NCBI GenBank assembly: GCA_022766365.1
Contig: JALENW010000020.1
Location: 1 to 60,882, forward strand
Reading direction: 5' to 3'
Length of the DNA: 60,882 nucleotides
Source: Clostridiales bacterium
GTDB taxonomy: Bacteria; Bacillota; Clostridia; Peptostreptococcales; Anaerovoracaceae
In this document: positions 18,242-26,503 of the stretch, in pieces
Layout: each line of letters begins with the position of its first letter
Numbering within the stretch: position 1 is the first letter of the stretch
Notes under the pieces: model-generated
The model's database searches: none
Seen by the model: only the letters and a program-made list of their open reading frames with translations
Told to the model about the DNA's origin: nothing
Translations under genes and position numbers: made by a program

Positions 18242-21200
18242 ATGATAGAACTAATCGAGAAATCAATTAATTTAGAAAACCTGGACGAGGATACTCGCAA
18301 TAAATACAAATATAAGATTCTCAAAGCAAACTTTTCGCCGTCTGAGCAGGTTCTTTCACTTCTGCTGCAGACTAATTTTGTCATGGATTACTATTCTCTG
18401 GAGAAAATTAAACTTCATATAAAATCAGCAGTTCCGGCTATTTCGAAAGTGAAAATCTCATTCTCATATGTGGATATTATTCAATCTCAAAACGAAGTTA
18501 TCACTGCAGTTCTCAAAAATCTCAAGATAAGCCCCCACGAAAGAACCCCGTGGATTAATGCTATGAATGTTGACGGATTTAAGGTTGAAGATAACATACT
18601 CAAGATCAAATCATGTGGAATAAAGGCTACTGAAAATCTGAACAAAAAAACAGCAGCAGTTATAAAGTCAGCTATAAGTAAACGTTTCGGCATGGATTAT
18701 GATGTTTTGTTTATTCATGACCAAGAGGAGTATGAGAGGGTTAAAGAGAGAAGATTGAGACAGAAGAAGATAGAGCTGGAACAGTCAATTCAATATGCTC
18801 AGAGTCTTGAAAACAGTTCTTCCTCAAAGAATAAAAACAGTGACGGCACAAATTCAAGCAAAGGTGATGGGAGAAAGCCCGGAAATGGAAACATATACGG
18901 CAGGGGGAAATTCGGCAATGTGATTTCTATCAATCGGCTTGAATCTGATCTTGGGAGCGTGACAGTAAAGGGTATGATATTCAGGTCAGAGGATAAAGTG
19001 CTTAAGACCGGTAAACATCTTCTATCAATATGTATTTCTGATAATACTTCCAGTGTTTTGGTGAAACTTTTTACAGGTAAAAATGATTGGAAGGACATTA
19101 AGGACAAGCTTCAAAAAGGTGATAATGTAATTGTTTCCGGTGTCACGGAATATGATACTTTTGAAGGTGAAACTGTGGTGATGGCAAAGGCCGTCAAATC
19201 TGCTCCCGTGGTCTTGAGGGAAGATAACTATCAGGGCCCAAAGAGGGTGGAGCTTCATGCCCACACAAAGATGAGCGCCATGGATGGATTGAACGAAGTG
19301 GAAAATTTAGTTGCCACATCTGCAAGATGGGGACATTCAGCTGTTGCAATAACTGATCATGGAGTTGTTCAGAGTTTTCCCGACGGTGCAAAGAAAGCCG
19401 ATGAACTTGCAAAGCAGGGAATTGATATAAAAGTTATCTATGGAGTTGAAGGTTATGTCTTTGATGACTCGGACGTAAAAGATGAGAATGGAGTTATAGA
19501 CTACAAATCAAAGCCAACCAACCATATTATTTTGCTGGCAAGAAATCAGGAAGGCCTTAAAAATATATATAAGCTTGTGAGCCTATCACATCTAAAGTAC
19601 TTCTACAAGAAGCCGAGAATGCCTAAATCTGTGATTGAGGATCATAGAGATGGGATAATAATCGGATCTGCTTGTGAAGCAGGTGAGGTTTTCAGAGCGG
19701 TTGTTGCCGGTAAAAGCGATGATGAAATCAGGGATATTGCCGAGTTCTATGATTATCTGGAAATTCAGCCGCTTATCAATAACAGGTTTATGGTTGAAGG
19801 AGGAATTGTTGAATCTAATGAGGATCTAAAAAGATTTAATCTCAAGGTTCTTGAGATTGGTGATTCTATGGGTAAGCCTGTTGTAGCTACAACGGATGCC
19901 CACTACGATGAACCGGAGTCTGCGATTTACAGAAATATCTTGATGGCCGGAATGGGGTATAAGGATGCCGAAAAAGGGCAGGGACTTTATATGAGGACAA
20001 CGGAGGAAATGCTCGATGAGTTCTCGTATCTTGGGGATAGAGCAACTGAAATTGTAATAGATAATCCTCTTAAAATATCCGAAAGTATAGAGAAACTGAG
20101 ACCGGTGCCGAAGGGGAAATTTCCGCCGAAAATTGATGGTGCTGACAAAACTCTCAGGGAAAGCTGCGTTAAGAAGGCTCATGAAATCTATGGCAACCCT
20201 CTTCCTGAAAGAATAGGTGAACGACTTAACAAGGAACTTGACTCAATAATTTCAAACGGATATGCAGTTATGTATGTAGCCGCTCAGATGCTGGTGAACA
20301 AGTCCATAGAAGACGGATATCTGGTCGGATCACGAGGTTCGGTAGGAAGCTCATTGGTGGCTACCATGGCAGGTATAACGGAAGTGAACCCGCTAGAACC
20401 TCATTATATTTGCCCGAATTGCAAACATTTGGAGTGGGGTGATATGAACAAGTACGACTGCGGTATCGATATGCCTGAGAAAAGTTGTCCGAAATGTGGT
20501 GAAAAAATGAATCGAGACGGTTTCACCATTCCATTTGCTACCTTCTTGGGCTTTAACGGAGATAAGGAGCCGGATATAGATCTGAATTTTGCAGGGGAGT
20601 ATCAATCGAAGGCCCATAAATACGTGGGGGAGATTTTCGGGGAAGAAAATGTATACAAAGCGGGGACTGTAGGTACTATTGCAGACAAAACAGCCTACGG
20701 GTATGTGAGAAAATTCTTCGATGAAACGCAGACACCGGTGAACAAGTATGAAGTGGACAGGTTGACTCAGCATTGCACAGGGGTCAGACGAACCACGGGA
20801 CAACACCCGGGAGGAATAATTATAGTGCCTGAGGGACACGAGATATATGAGTTTTGTCCGGTTCAACACCCGGCAAACGATATGAGCTCAGACATTATCA
20901 CCACACATTTTGACTATCACAAAATCGACGAGAATCTCTTGAAATTGGACATTTTGGGGCATACTGTTCCGTCAATGATCAGACATTTGTTCGATATGAC
21001 AGGTGTGGATCCACTTTCCGTACCGCTGACAGATCCTGAGGTGATGGGAATATTTACCGGAACAGCACCTCTCAAAATAATCGATGAGGAATACAATCAG
21101 AGACACGGATCATATGGTATTCCTGAATTCGGGACTAAATTTGTAAGAGAAATGCTCGATGACACAAAGCCTGATAAATTTGCAGATCTGGTGAGAATAT

Positions 21201-21991
21201 CAGGATTTTCCCACGGATCTGATGTTTGGCTCAATAATGCCAAGGATTATATTACCTCAGGCGTTGCAACCATGAGGGAAGTAATATCCACGCGAGACGA
21301 CATAATGAACTATTTGATTTTAAAGGGTATTGACAATAAAAAGTCATTTGAAATCATGGAAAAGGTTAGAAAAAACAGGGACCTGTCCGAAGATGATCTT
21401 AAAACTATGTATGACCACGGAGTTCCACAATGGTATATAGACTCGTGCATAAAGATAAAATACATGTTCCCAAGGGCTCACGCTGTAGCATATGTTATGA
21501 TGTCCATGAGAATGGCATGGTATAAGGTGTATTATCCCAGAGAGTTTTATGCAGCCTTTCTCAGCAGTGTGGTTGAAGACTTCGATGCTGAGGTAATAAT
21601 CCGTGGGAAAAAAGCTATTGAGAATCAGTGCAAGTTCATTCAGCAAAAAGGGAAAAATGCAACTGCCAAGGAGAAAAACACATTGATAGTCTATGAGGTT
21701 GTTCTGGAGATGTTTGCCAGAGGATATGCCTTTTCTCCTCCCATATTGGGCATCTCTCTTTCAAACAAGTTCATCGTTTCTGATGGGAAAGTGGTAATGC
21801 CTTACGCAGCTGTAAACGGTATGGGAGAAAATGCCGCTAACAATTTCTATCTGGAGAATAAGAATGAACCGTACAGCAGTATTGAGGATGCCGTAAAACG
21901 TGCAAAGCTCAGCAAGGTAGCCGCCGAAGGACTTAAGAATATGGGAGTGTTCAACGGACTGTCAGAAACGGATCAGTTCTGCTTTTTCTAA
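18242..21991 (+). CDS. polC: DNA polymerase III PolC-type alpha subunit without the exonuclease domain
   Basis: PolC is the essential leading- and lagging-strand replicase of Firmicutes. Domains in order: N-terminal region (1-230, with a Ser/Asn-rich linker at about 195-220), OB fold (about 245-330), PHP domain (from 335: HAH at 339-341, ITDHG, GVEGY), polymerase core with a four-Cys zinc element (CPNC, CPKC) and DIDLNF carrying catalytic Asp residues, a tandem HhH region and C-terminal domain, ending QFCFF, a beta-clamp-binding-like tail. Canonical PolC has a DnaQ-type 3'-5' exonuclease of about 190 residues inserted inside the PHP domain. Here only about 25 residues separate GVEGY (~402) from NHIILLARN (~427), and no FDxETTG-like motif exists. 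Total length is 1249 against about 1430. The reading frame is intact, so this is a clean domain absence. The predicted PHP metal-binding residues all look present. Confidence 0.93.
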   Translation: MIELIEKSINLENLDEDTRNKYKYKILKANFSPSEQVLSLLLQTNFVMDYYSLEKIKLHIKSAVPAISKVKISFSYVDIIQSQNEVITAVLKNLKISPHERTPWINAMNVDGFKVEDNILKIKSCGIKATENLNKKTAAVIKSAISKRFGMDYDVLFIHDQEEYERVKERRLRQKKIELEQSIQYAQSLENSSSSKNKNSDGTNSSKGDGRKPGNGNIYGRGKFGNVISINRLESDLGSVTVKGMIFRSEDKVLKTGKHLLSICISDNTSSVLVKLFTGKNDWKDIKDKLQKGDNVIVSGVTEYDTFEGETVVMAKAVKSAPVVLREDNYQGPKRVELHAHTKMSAMDGLNEVENLVATSARWGHSAVAITDHGVVQSFPDGAKKADELAKQGIDIKVIYGVEGYVFDDSDVKDENGVIDYKSKPTNHIILLARNQEGLKNIYKLVSLSHLKYFYKKPRMPKSVIEDHRDGIIIGSACEAGEVFRAVVAGKSDDEIRDIAEFYDYLEIQPLINNRFMVEGGIVESNEDLKRFNLKVLEIGDSMGKPVVATTDAHYDEPESAIYRNILMAGMGYKDAEKGQGLYMRTTEEMLDEFSYLGDRATEIVIDNPLKISESIEKLRPVPKGKFPPKIDGADKTLRESCVKKAHEIYGNPLPERIGERLNKELDSIISNGYAVMYVAAQMLVNKSIEDGYLVGSRGSVGSSLVATMAGITEVNPLEPHYICPNCKHLEWGDMNKYDCGIDMPEKSCPKCGEKMNRDGFTIPFATFLGFNGDKEPDIDLNFAGEYQSKAHKYVGEIFGEENVYKAGTVGTIADKTAYGYVRKFFDETQTPVNKYEVDRLTQHCTGVRRTTGQHPGGIIIVPEGHEIYEFCPVQHPANDMSSDIITTHFDYHKIDENLLKLDILGHTVPSMIRHLFDMTGVDPLSVPLTDPEVMGIFTGTAPLKIIDEEYNQRHGSYGIPEFGTKFVREMLDDTKPDKFADLVRISGFSHGSDVWLNNAKDYITSGVATMREVISTRDDIMNYLILKGIDNKKSFEIMEKVRKNRDLSEDDLKTMYDHGVPQWYIDSCIKIKYMFPRAHAVAYVMMSMRMAWYKVYYPREFYAAFLSSVVEDFDAEVIIRGKKAIENQCKFIQQKGKNATAKEKNTLIVYEVVLEMFARGYAFSPPILGISLSNKFIVSDGKVVMPYAAVNGMGENAANNFYLENKNEPYSSIEDAVKRAKLSKVAAEGLKNMGVFNGLSETDQFCFF

Positions 21992-22643
21992 CGTTGCCAC
22001 AGTCATAAAGTGAGAAAATACCCCAATTTCCAAGTGCCGTCAATGAACTTATGACCATGGATACCATGGTTCACATAATTGCTAAAGATAATGGAAGAAC
22101 AATTTAGTACGATGTTGAATCAGACAGTTTATCATGATCAAGCCAATATACGAGTTACGAAATGATTGATATGCATAAATGATTATTCTGTTCCGGTATA
22201 CATGGGAGCAGGGAGAGCCGGTATGTATTCAACAGGAACTTATTAAAATGATACTTAAAGTCATCGGGAGAATATCTATTTGGTATTCAGTTTTGAAGCG
22301 GGATCCGAGTATATCATGATATAAATCACGGGAAACTGTATCCCGTGACACAGATACACGGATCTCCCCAAGCAGTCAACATGGTAATAATGAATTCGGA
22401 CCAGATGACCAAGATGCAAACCAGACACATTATTTGGTGCCTGATAAGGGTCAGATTTATCCTCCAAACTCTGTAAATGAGAACTATGGTATCAAAAATT
22501 GTTGGTGTATATGTTTGCATACGGTGATTGCTGTCATTAGATCAATGGGATTATAGGATTTATGAAACTATTTTGATATCTTAATGAAGAATAAGATGAT
22601 ATATGCTCTTTATAAAGAATTCGCAGAGCTTTTTAAATCTGCT
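21992..22643 (+). other. Gene-poor stretch with decayed coding-like fragments
   Basis: No intact gene is seen. Short open pieces in different plus frames look protein-like: a fragment ending VPVYMGAGRAGMYSTGTY near 22190-22240, KLYPVTQIHGSPQAVNMV near 22330-22390, and YLVPDKGQIYPPNSVNENYG near 22430-22490. They are separated by stops and frame changes, as expected of an old pseudogene. I do not recognise the family. A possible 36-codon ORF lies near 22583-22693 but is crossed by a terminator hairpin. Confidence 0.35.
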
Positions 22644-22675
22644 AAAGAGATTGGAACAACTATTCTCTTTTTATT
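22644..22675 (+). terminator. Terminator upstream of the P-loop gene
   Basis: AAAGAGA pairs with TCTCTTT across a 13-base loop, followed by TTATT. It probably ends transcription from the left. Confidence 0.55.
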
Positions 22676-22702
22676 GCAAAGCAATGTGGAATAATGTATA
22701 AT
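22674..22702 (+). promoter_or_regulatory. Promoter of the P-loop ATPase gene
   Basis: TTGCAA (22674-22679), a 17-base spacer and TATAAT (22697-22702) lie 31 bases before the ATG at 22733. Confidence 0.6.
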
Positions 22703-22732
22703 TAATGAAATAAGATGAGTGAGGTGATTTTC

Positions 22733-23155
22733 ATGGTTAAGTTAATCGTAGGTCATAAGGGATCAGGTAAGACGAAGCAAATGATAGCATTAGCCAATGA
22801 GACAGTGGATAACAGTAAAGGCAGTGTGATTTTTATAAACAAAAATTCTCGTTTGATGTACGATCTGAAGTACAGCATAAGAGTTGTGTGCATGGAAGAT
22901 TTTGAGCATATTACTAACAGCGATGAATATATAGGATTTATATACGGAATCATCAGTTCGGACCACGATATTGAGACAATCTTCATTGATAGCATTTTGA
23001 AGCATGCGGATTTCTCTCTCGGTGATCTGCCGGAGTTTTTAACAAGGCTTAAGAACATTTCCAAGAACTACGGTATGGATTTTGTCGTAAGTCTTTCTGC
23101 AGACATGGAAGAGATGATTGGCGTTGATTTCTCGGACTACGAAATTTTGAATTAA
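22733..23155 (+). CDS. Small P-loop ATP-binding protein of unknown function
   Basis: The product has 140 residues and begins immediately with VKLIVGHKGSGKTKQMI, containing a Walker A box (GHKGSGKT). A Walker B-like strand, IETIFIDSILK, lies at about residues 82-92. There is no second domain, no HTH and no membrane segment. I do not recognise a named family; small Firmicutes ATP-binding proteins of this shape are usually annotated only as hypothetical. The start is set at 22733 because the SD GAGGTG lies just upstream; a further ATG at 22715 would add six residues but overlaps this SD. A terminator follows 18 bases after the stop. Confidence 0.7.
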   Translation: MVKLIVGHKGSGKTKQMIALANETVDNSKGSVIFINKNSRLMYDLKYSIRVVCMEDFEHITNSDEYIGFIYGIISSDHDIETIFIDSILKHADFSLGDLPEFLTRLKNISKNYGMDFVVSLSADMEEMIGVDFSDYEILN

Positions 23156-23172
23156 TTGACTTTGAAGTTAAT

Positions 23173-23199
23173 GGTGGGCTTTGACCCACCTTATTTTTA
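23173..23199 (+). terminator. Terminator between the P-loop and NUDIX genes
   Basis: GGTGGG and CCCACC form a 6-bp stem with a CTTTGA loop, followed by TTATTTTTAT. The NUDIX start codon lies 25 bases downstream of the stem, so its transcription by read-through is probably limited. Confidence 0.65.
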
Positions 23200-23214
23200 T
23201 ATGGAGGTGAAAAT

Positions 23215-23868
23215 GTGAAGATAACCTTAAAGGATGTTGATAAAGTTTTTCGAAAGCATGTTCCAAAGCCCATAGGAACACATAAGTACTTTTCTGTTCT
23301 GATTCCTTTTGTTGAAAAGGACGGAGAACTGTATATCTTATATGAAGTAAGATCGATGAAACTTAAGCAGCAGCCGGGAGAAGTGTGCTTTCCGGGGGGA
23401 AGCGTTGAACACGGTGAAGGCCCGATGAATGCAGCTGTGAGGGAAACCAGTGAGGAACTGGGCATTGACAGGGACAAAATAACAGTGCTGGGAAGAGGAG
23501 ATATTTTCTACGGCTATGCGAATTATACACTGTTCAGCTATATCGGAATGATAGATTATGAAGATTACGAAAAGATGAATATTTCTCAGGAAGAGGTGGA
23601 AAGGGTATTCTTGGTAAGGGTTTGTGATCTGATAAAGAATCCGCCCGAACTGTTTTGGGAGAATATCAATGCTCAAATGGATGAATCGTTTCCATATGCC
23701 GACAAACTTTTTGTGAATGAGAGAAATCCGTGGAAGGGAACGAAGTGGTCCATTCCTGTATATTCACCATTCCCACATGAGGAAGCTATTTTGTGGGGGA
23801 TGACTGCAAAGATAACCGCTTCAACATTGGATACTCTGGTCAACACCTTGAGCGCAATTGAAAAATGA
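23215..23868 (+). CDS. NUDIX hydrolase, CoA-pyrophosphatase-like
   Basis: The 217-residue protein carries a perfect Nudix box at residues 62-84 (G-x5-E-x7-RE-x2-EE-x-G), the Mg-binding helix that hydrolyses nucleoside diphosphates linked to another moiety. The preceding LKQQPGEVCFPGG resembles the UPF0035 signature of CoA pyrophosphatases (NudL type), so coenzyme A or acyl-CoA is the likely substrate; this is inference. The C-terminal part (about 160-217) includes TKWSIPVYSPFPHEEAILWGMTA, typical of that subfamily. The GTG start at 23215 follows the SD GGAGGTG. Confidence 0.82.
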   Translation: MKITLKDVDKVFRKHVPKPIGTHKYFSVLIPFVEKDGELYILYEVRSMKLKQQPGEVCFPGGSVEHGEGPMNAAVRETSEELGIDRDKITVLGRGDIFYGYANYTLFSYIGMIDYEDYEKMNISQEEVERVFLVRVCDLIKNPPELFWENINAQMDESFPYADKLFVNERNPWKGTKWSIPVYSPFPHEEAILWGMTAKITASTLDTLVNTLSAIEK

Positions 23869-23897
23869 TGGACAATTTTTCAAAAATAGCGTATAAT
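23869..23897 (+). promoter_or_regulatory. Strong promoter of the BMP lipoprotein gene
   Basis: TGGACA (23869-23874), a spacer of exactly 17 bases and TATAAT (23892-23897) differ from the consensus at one position only. The promoter begins at the last base of the NUDIX stop codon. A 45-base leader and the SD AGGAGGAA follow. Confidence 0.8.
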
Positions 23898-23948
23898 AAT
23901 TTACACCAAACTTAATTATTGTTACAAGAAGTTTAGGAGGAATTTATT

Positions 23949-25037
23949 ATGAAGAAAGCACTTACAGTAGCACTTTGTCTTGCTCTGGCAATCACTGCGT
24001 TTGCTTGCGGCAGCAAGGATGATTCCAAGAAGGACAATAAGAGTGATACCTATGAGATTGCAATGATTACAGATGTTGGAACAATTGACGACAAGTCTTT
24101 CAACCAGGGAACCTGGGAGGGAGTTAAGGAATGGGCAGAGAAGAACGATGTTACTTACAAGTACTATCAGCCTTCTGAGAACTCCAACAAGGCAAGAATG
24201 GAGCAGATTGATCTTGCAGTTAAGAATGGAGCTAAGGTTATAGCTACGCCGGGATTCCTGTTCCAGGAGCCGATTTTCCAGGCACAGTCAAAGTATCCTG
24301 ATGTGAAGTTTGTATTTATTGATGGTGCTCCTGCAGAGACACCTGAATCTGAGCCTGAGGTGGCAAAGAATACGGTTTCTATCGTTTACGCTGAGCAGGA
24401 GGCAGGATATCTTGCAGGTTATGCTGCAGTTAAGGACGGCTATACTAAACTTGGTTTCATGGGCGGAATGGCAGTACCTGCAGTTATCAAATATGGCTAT
24501 GGATTTGTAAAGGGTGCTAATGATGCAGCTCTTGAAGTAGGTAAGGACGTTTCTATCAAATACAACTACACAGGCGGATTCCAGGCATCTCCTGACATCA
24601 AAGCTAAAGCTGCCGGTTGGTTTGCAGACGGTACTGAAGTTATATTCTCATGCGGAGGAGCAATCTTCGATTCAATTTCTGCAGCAGCTGAGGAGAGTAA
24701 CGGTAAGGTTATCGGTGTAGACGTTGACCAGAGTGCACAGTCAAAGACTGTAATTACTTCAGCTATGAAGCTCCTCAAAGAGTCTGTTAAGGACCAGCTT
24801 GATGCCTATAAGAAGGACGAGTTCAAGGGTGGTGAAGCTCTGGTTCTGGGAGCTAAGGAGAAGAGAATAGGTCTGCCTATGAAGACATCCCAGTTCAGAG
24901 ATTTCAAACAGGCTGATTACGACAAGGTTTACAAAGATCTTGCTGAGGGGAATATACAGGTTCCAACTGATCGAGATACTAAGGAAGATGAACTTGCTTC
25001 AAAGGCACCTAAGATCAATCTGATCATCATCAAATAA
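23949..25037 (+). CDS. BMP family (PnrA/Med-like) ABC transporter substrate-binding lipoprotein
   Basis: The 362-residue precursor has an N-terminal lipoprotein signal (KK, hydrophobic core, AFAC with lipid-attached Cys20) and a Ser/Asp/Lys linker. A basic-membrane-protein type periplasmic-binding fold follows: MITDVGTIDDKSFNQGTWEGV, ATPGFLFQEPI, EQEAGYLAGYAAV, LGFMGGMAVPAVIKYGYGF and GVDVDQ. Family members bind purine nucleosides (PnrA/TmpC) or autoinducer-2-like ligands and feed an ABC importer (NupQ/YufP type). No permease or ATPase of that type is adjacent, so it is an orphan binding protein here. Codon use is strongly biased toward frequent codons (many AAG, GAG, GCA), which together with its strong promoter suggests high expression. 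Confidence 0.9.
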   Translation: MKKALTVALCLALAITAFACGSKDDSKKDNKSDTYEIAMITDVGTIDDKSFNQGTWEGVKEWAEKNDVTYKYYQPSENSNKARMEQIDLAVKNGAKVIATPGFLFQEPIFQAQSKYPDVKFVFIDGAPAETPESEPEVAKNTVSIVYAEQEAGYLAGYAAVKDGYTKLGFMGGMAVPAVIKYGYGFVKGANDAALEVGKDVSIKYNYTGGFQASPDIKAKAAGWFADGTEVIFSCGGAIFDSISAAAEESNGKVIGVDVDQSAQSKTVITSAMKLLKESVKDQLDAYKKDEFKGGEALVLGAKEKRIGLPMKTSQFRDFKQADYDKVYKDLAEGNIQVPTDRDTKEDELASKAPKINLIIIK

Positions 25038-25124
25038 GATTTCAGCCAGAATATTCATATTTGTCAGGTTAAGGATTTCAGAAATTAATTATTTAAGAGA
25101 ATCTCTTGACTTGATTTGAAAAGT

Positions 25125-25202
25125 AAAGTCCTGTGCGTTGTGATTTTCATAAGAATCTCCACAAGAAAGGAGATTCCGAAGGTCATGACAGCAGGGCTTT
25201 TT
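25125..25202 (+). terminator. Long interrupted hairpin ending in a T run, between the BMP gene and trxB
   Basis: An outer stem pairs AAAGTCCTG (25125-25133) with CAGGGCTTT (25192-25200), with extra pairs toward the centre. An inner perfect 7-bp stem pairs AATCTCC (25154-25160) with GGAGATT. TTTTT ends the outer stem at about 25198-25202. It may simply terminate the BMP transcript. Alternatively it is a regulatory leader of trxB, which starts 70 bases later. No T-box sequence is visible. Confidence 0.5.
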
Positions 25203-25272
25203 GTATTGGGAGAAGTGTTAAAAGCATTTAGAGGGGTATCAATTATGAGAAATGTGAGACAGGAGGTTTTTT

Positions 25273-26208
25273 ATGTACGATATATTAATAATAGGTGCCG
25301 GTCCTGCCGGAATGACTGCTGCGATATATGGACAAAGGGGAGGAAAGAAAACTGTACTTTTCGATCAGCTCAGTTATGGAGGTCAGGTTATAAATACAGC
25401 CGATGTTGCAAACTATCCGGGAATGCCGGATATGACAGGATTAGAATTTGCTAACCAGGTGTACAAACAGTTTACGGATCTTGGAGCAGAGATGAAGTAT
25501 GAGAAGATTATTCGAGTTACGGATGCTGACAAACCTGTTAAAACCGTTGTTACTGAGTCAGGAAACGAGTACCGCTGTAAATCAATTATAATTGCTACAG
25601 GTGCACAACCAAGGCCGTTGGGTGTAGATGGTGAAGACAGATTTAAGGGTGCAGGCATCAGTTACTGTGCAACTTGTGACGGAGCGTTTTTTAAAGATAA
25701 GGTAGTAGCAGTTGCAGGTGGCGGCAATACCGCTTTAGAGGATGCGGAAATTCTCAGTGATTTGGCTGAGAAAGTATATCTGATTCATCGAAGAGACGAG
25801 TTTAGAGCCGATGCTACGAATGTTGCCAGAGTAAAGAGCAAAGCAAACGTGGAACCGGTTTTAAATGCCGTGGTAACAGGTTTAAAAGGTGATAAGTACC
25901 TTGAAGGCGTAGAAGTCGAAAACAGAGAGACCAAAGAGAAGCGCACTTTGAATGTAAACGGAATTTTCGTTGCTATCGGACAAGTTCCTCAAAATGAAGT
26001 TTTCAAAGATTTTGTTAAATTAAATAAGGCAGGATATGTAGAAGCAGGGGAAGATTGTCAGACGGGGACTCCGGGAGTTTTCGCAGCAGGAGACTGTAGA
26101 ACTAAGAAAGTCAGACAGATTACCACTGCAGTGGCAGACGGAGCAGTCGCAGCACTTGCAGCAATAGAGCATATTAATAAAACTTGCTACGAGGTAAATA
26201 ATCAGTAA
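25273..26208 (+). CDS. trxB: Thioredoxin reductase
   Basis: TrxB transfers electrons from NADPH through FAD to thioredoxin. The 311-residue protein has the FAD dinucleotide motif IIGAGPAGMTAAIYG at 5-19 and the redox-active CATC (C132, C135) in SYCATCDGAFF. The second Rossmann motif is VAGGGNTALEDA, NADPH-phosphate binding is by HRRDEFRA, and the C-terminal FAD motif is GVFAAGDCR. Length and motifs are those of low-molecular-weight bacterial TrxB. No thioredoxin gene is adjacent. The SD AGGAGG lies just before the ATG at 25273. A terminator follows at 26315. Confidence 0.95.
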   Translation: MYDILIIGAGPAGMTAAIYGQRGGKKTVLFDQLSYGGQVINTADVANYPGMPDMTGLEFANQVYKQFTDLGAEMKYEKIIRVTDADKPVKTVVTESGNEYRCKSIIIATGAQPRPLGVDGEDRFKGAGISYCATCDGAFFKDKVVAVAGGGNTALEDAEILSDLAEKVYLIHRRDEFRADATNVARVKSKANVEPVLNAVVTGLKGDKYLEGVEVENRETKEKRTLNVNGIFVAIGQVPQNEVFKDFVKLNKAGYVEAGEDCQTGTPGVFAAGDCRTKKVRQITTAVADGAVAALAAIEHINKTCYEVNNQ

Positions 26209-26314
26209 TTGCTGTGTGCATATTTAACTGACTGAAATTGAATAAGAGTTGTAAAAATTCAAATTCGCTATATGGATTCATCCGATTAATAATCATTGGT
26301 TCCGTCTGAATATT

Positions 26315-26344
26315 ACAGGGCTACCTGAGTGGTCCTGTTTTTTT
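26315..26344 (+). terminator. Terminator after trxB
   Basis: ACAGG(GC) pairs with (GGT)CCTGT around a short loop and is followed by seven T residues. It lies about 105 bases after the trxB stop. Confidence 0.75.
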
Positions 26345-26503
26345 AATGTTCAAATTCAGAATAGAATATGGTATAATCACAGGTGTTTCTGTGGTCATAA
26401 GTTCATGAAGATCTCTTTATCATGAAGCAGGTCGGAGATTCACATTTAGCAGATAAGTTTGATTTTATTTTCAAATTAAGGAAAGGCGAAGTACGGTAAA
26501 AAT

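Noticed and set aside
25116-25454. 112-codon plus-strand ORF before trxB
   Set aside because: It overlaps trxB in another frame and crosses the leader hairpin; trxB has the better SD and clear motifs.
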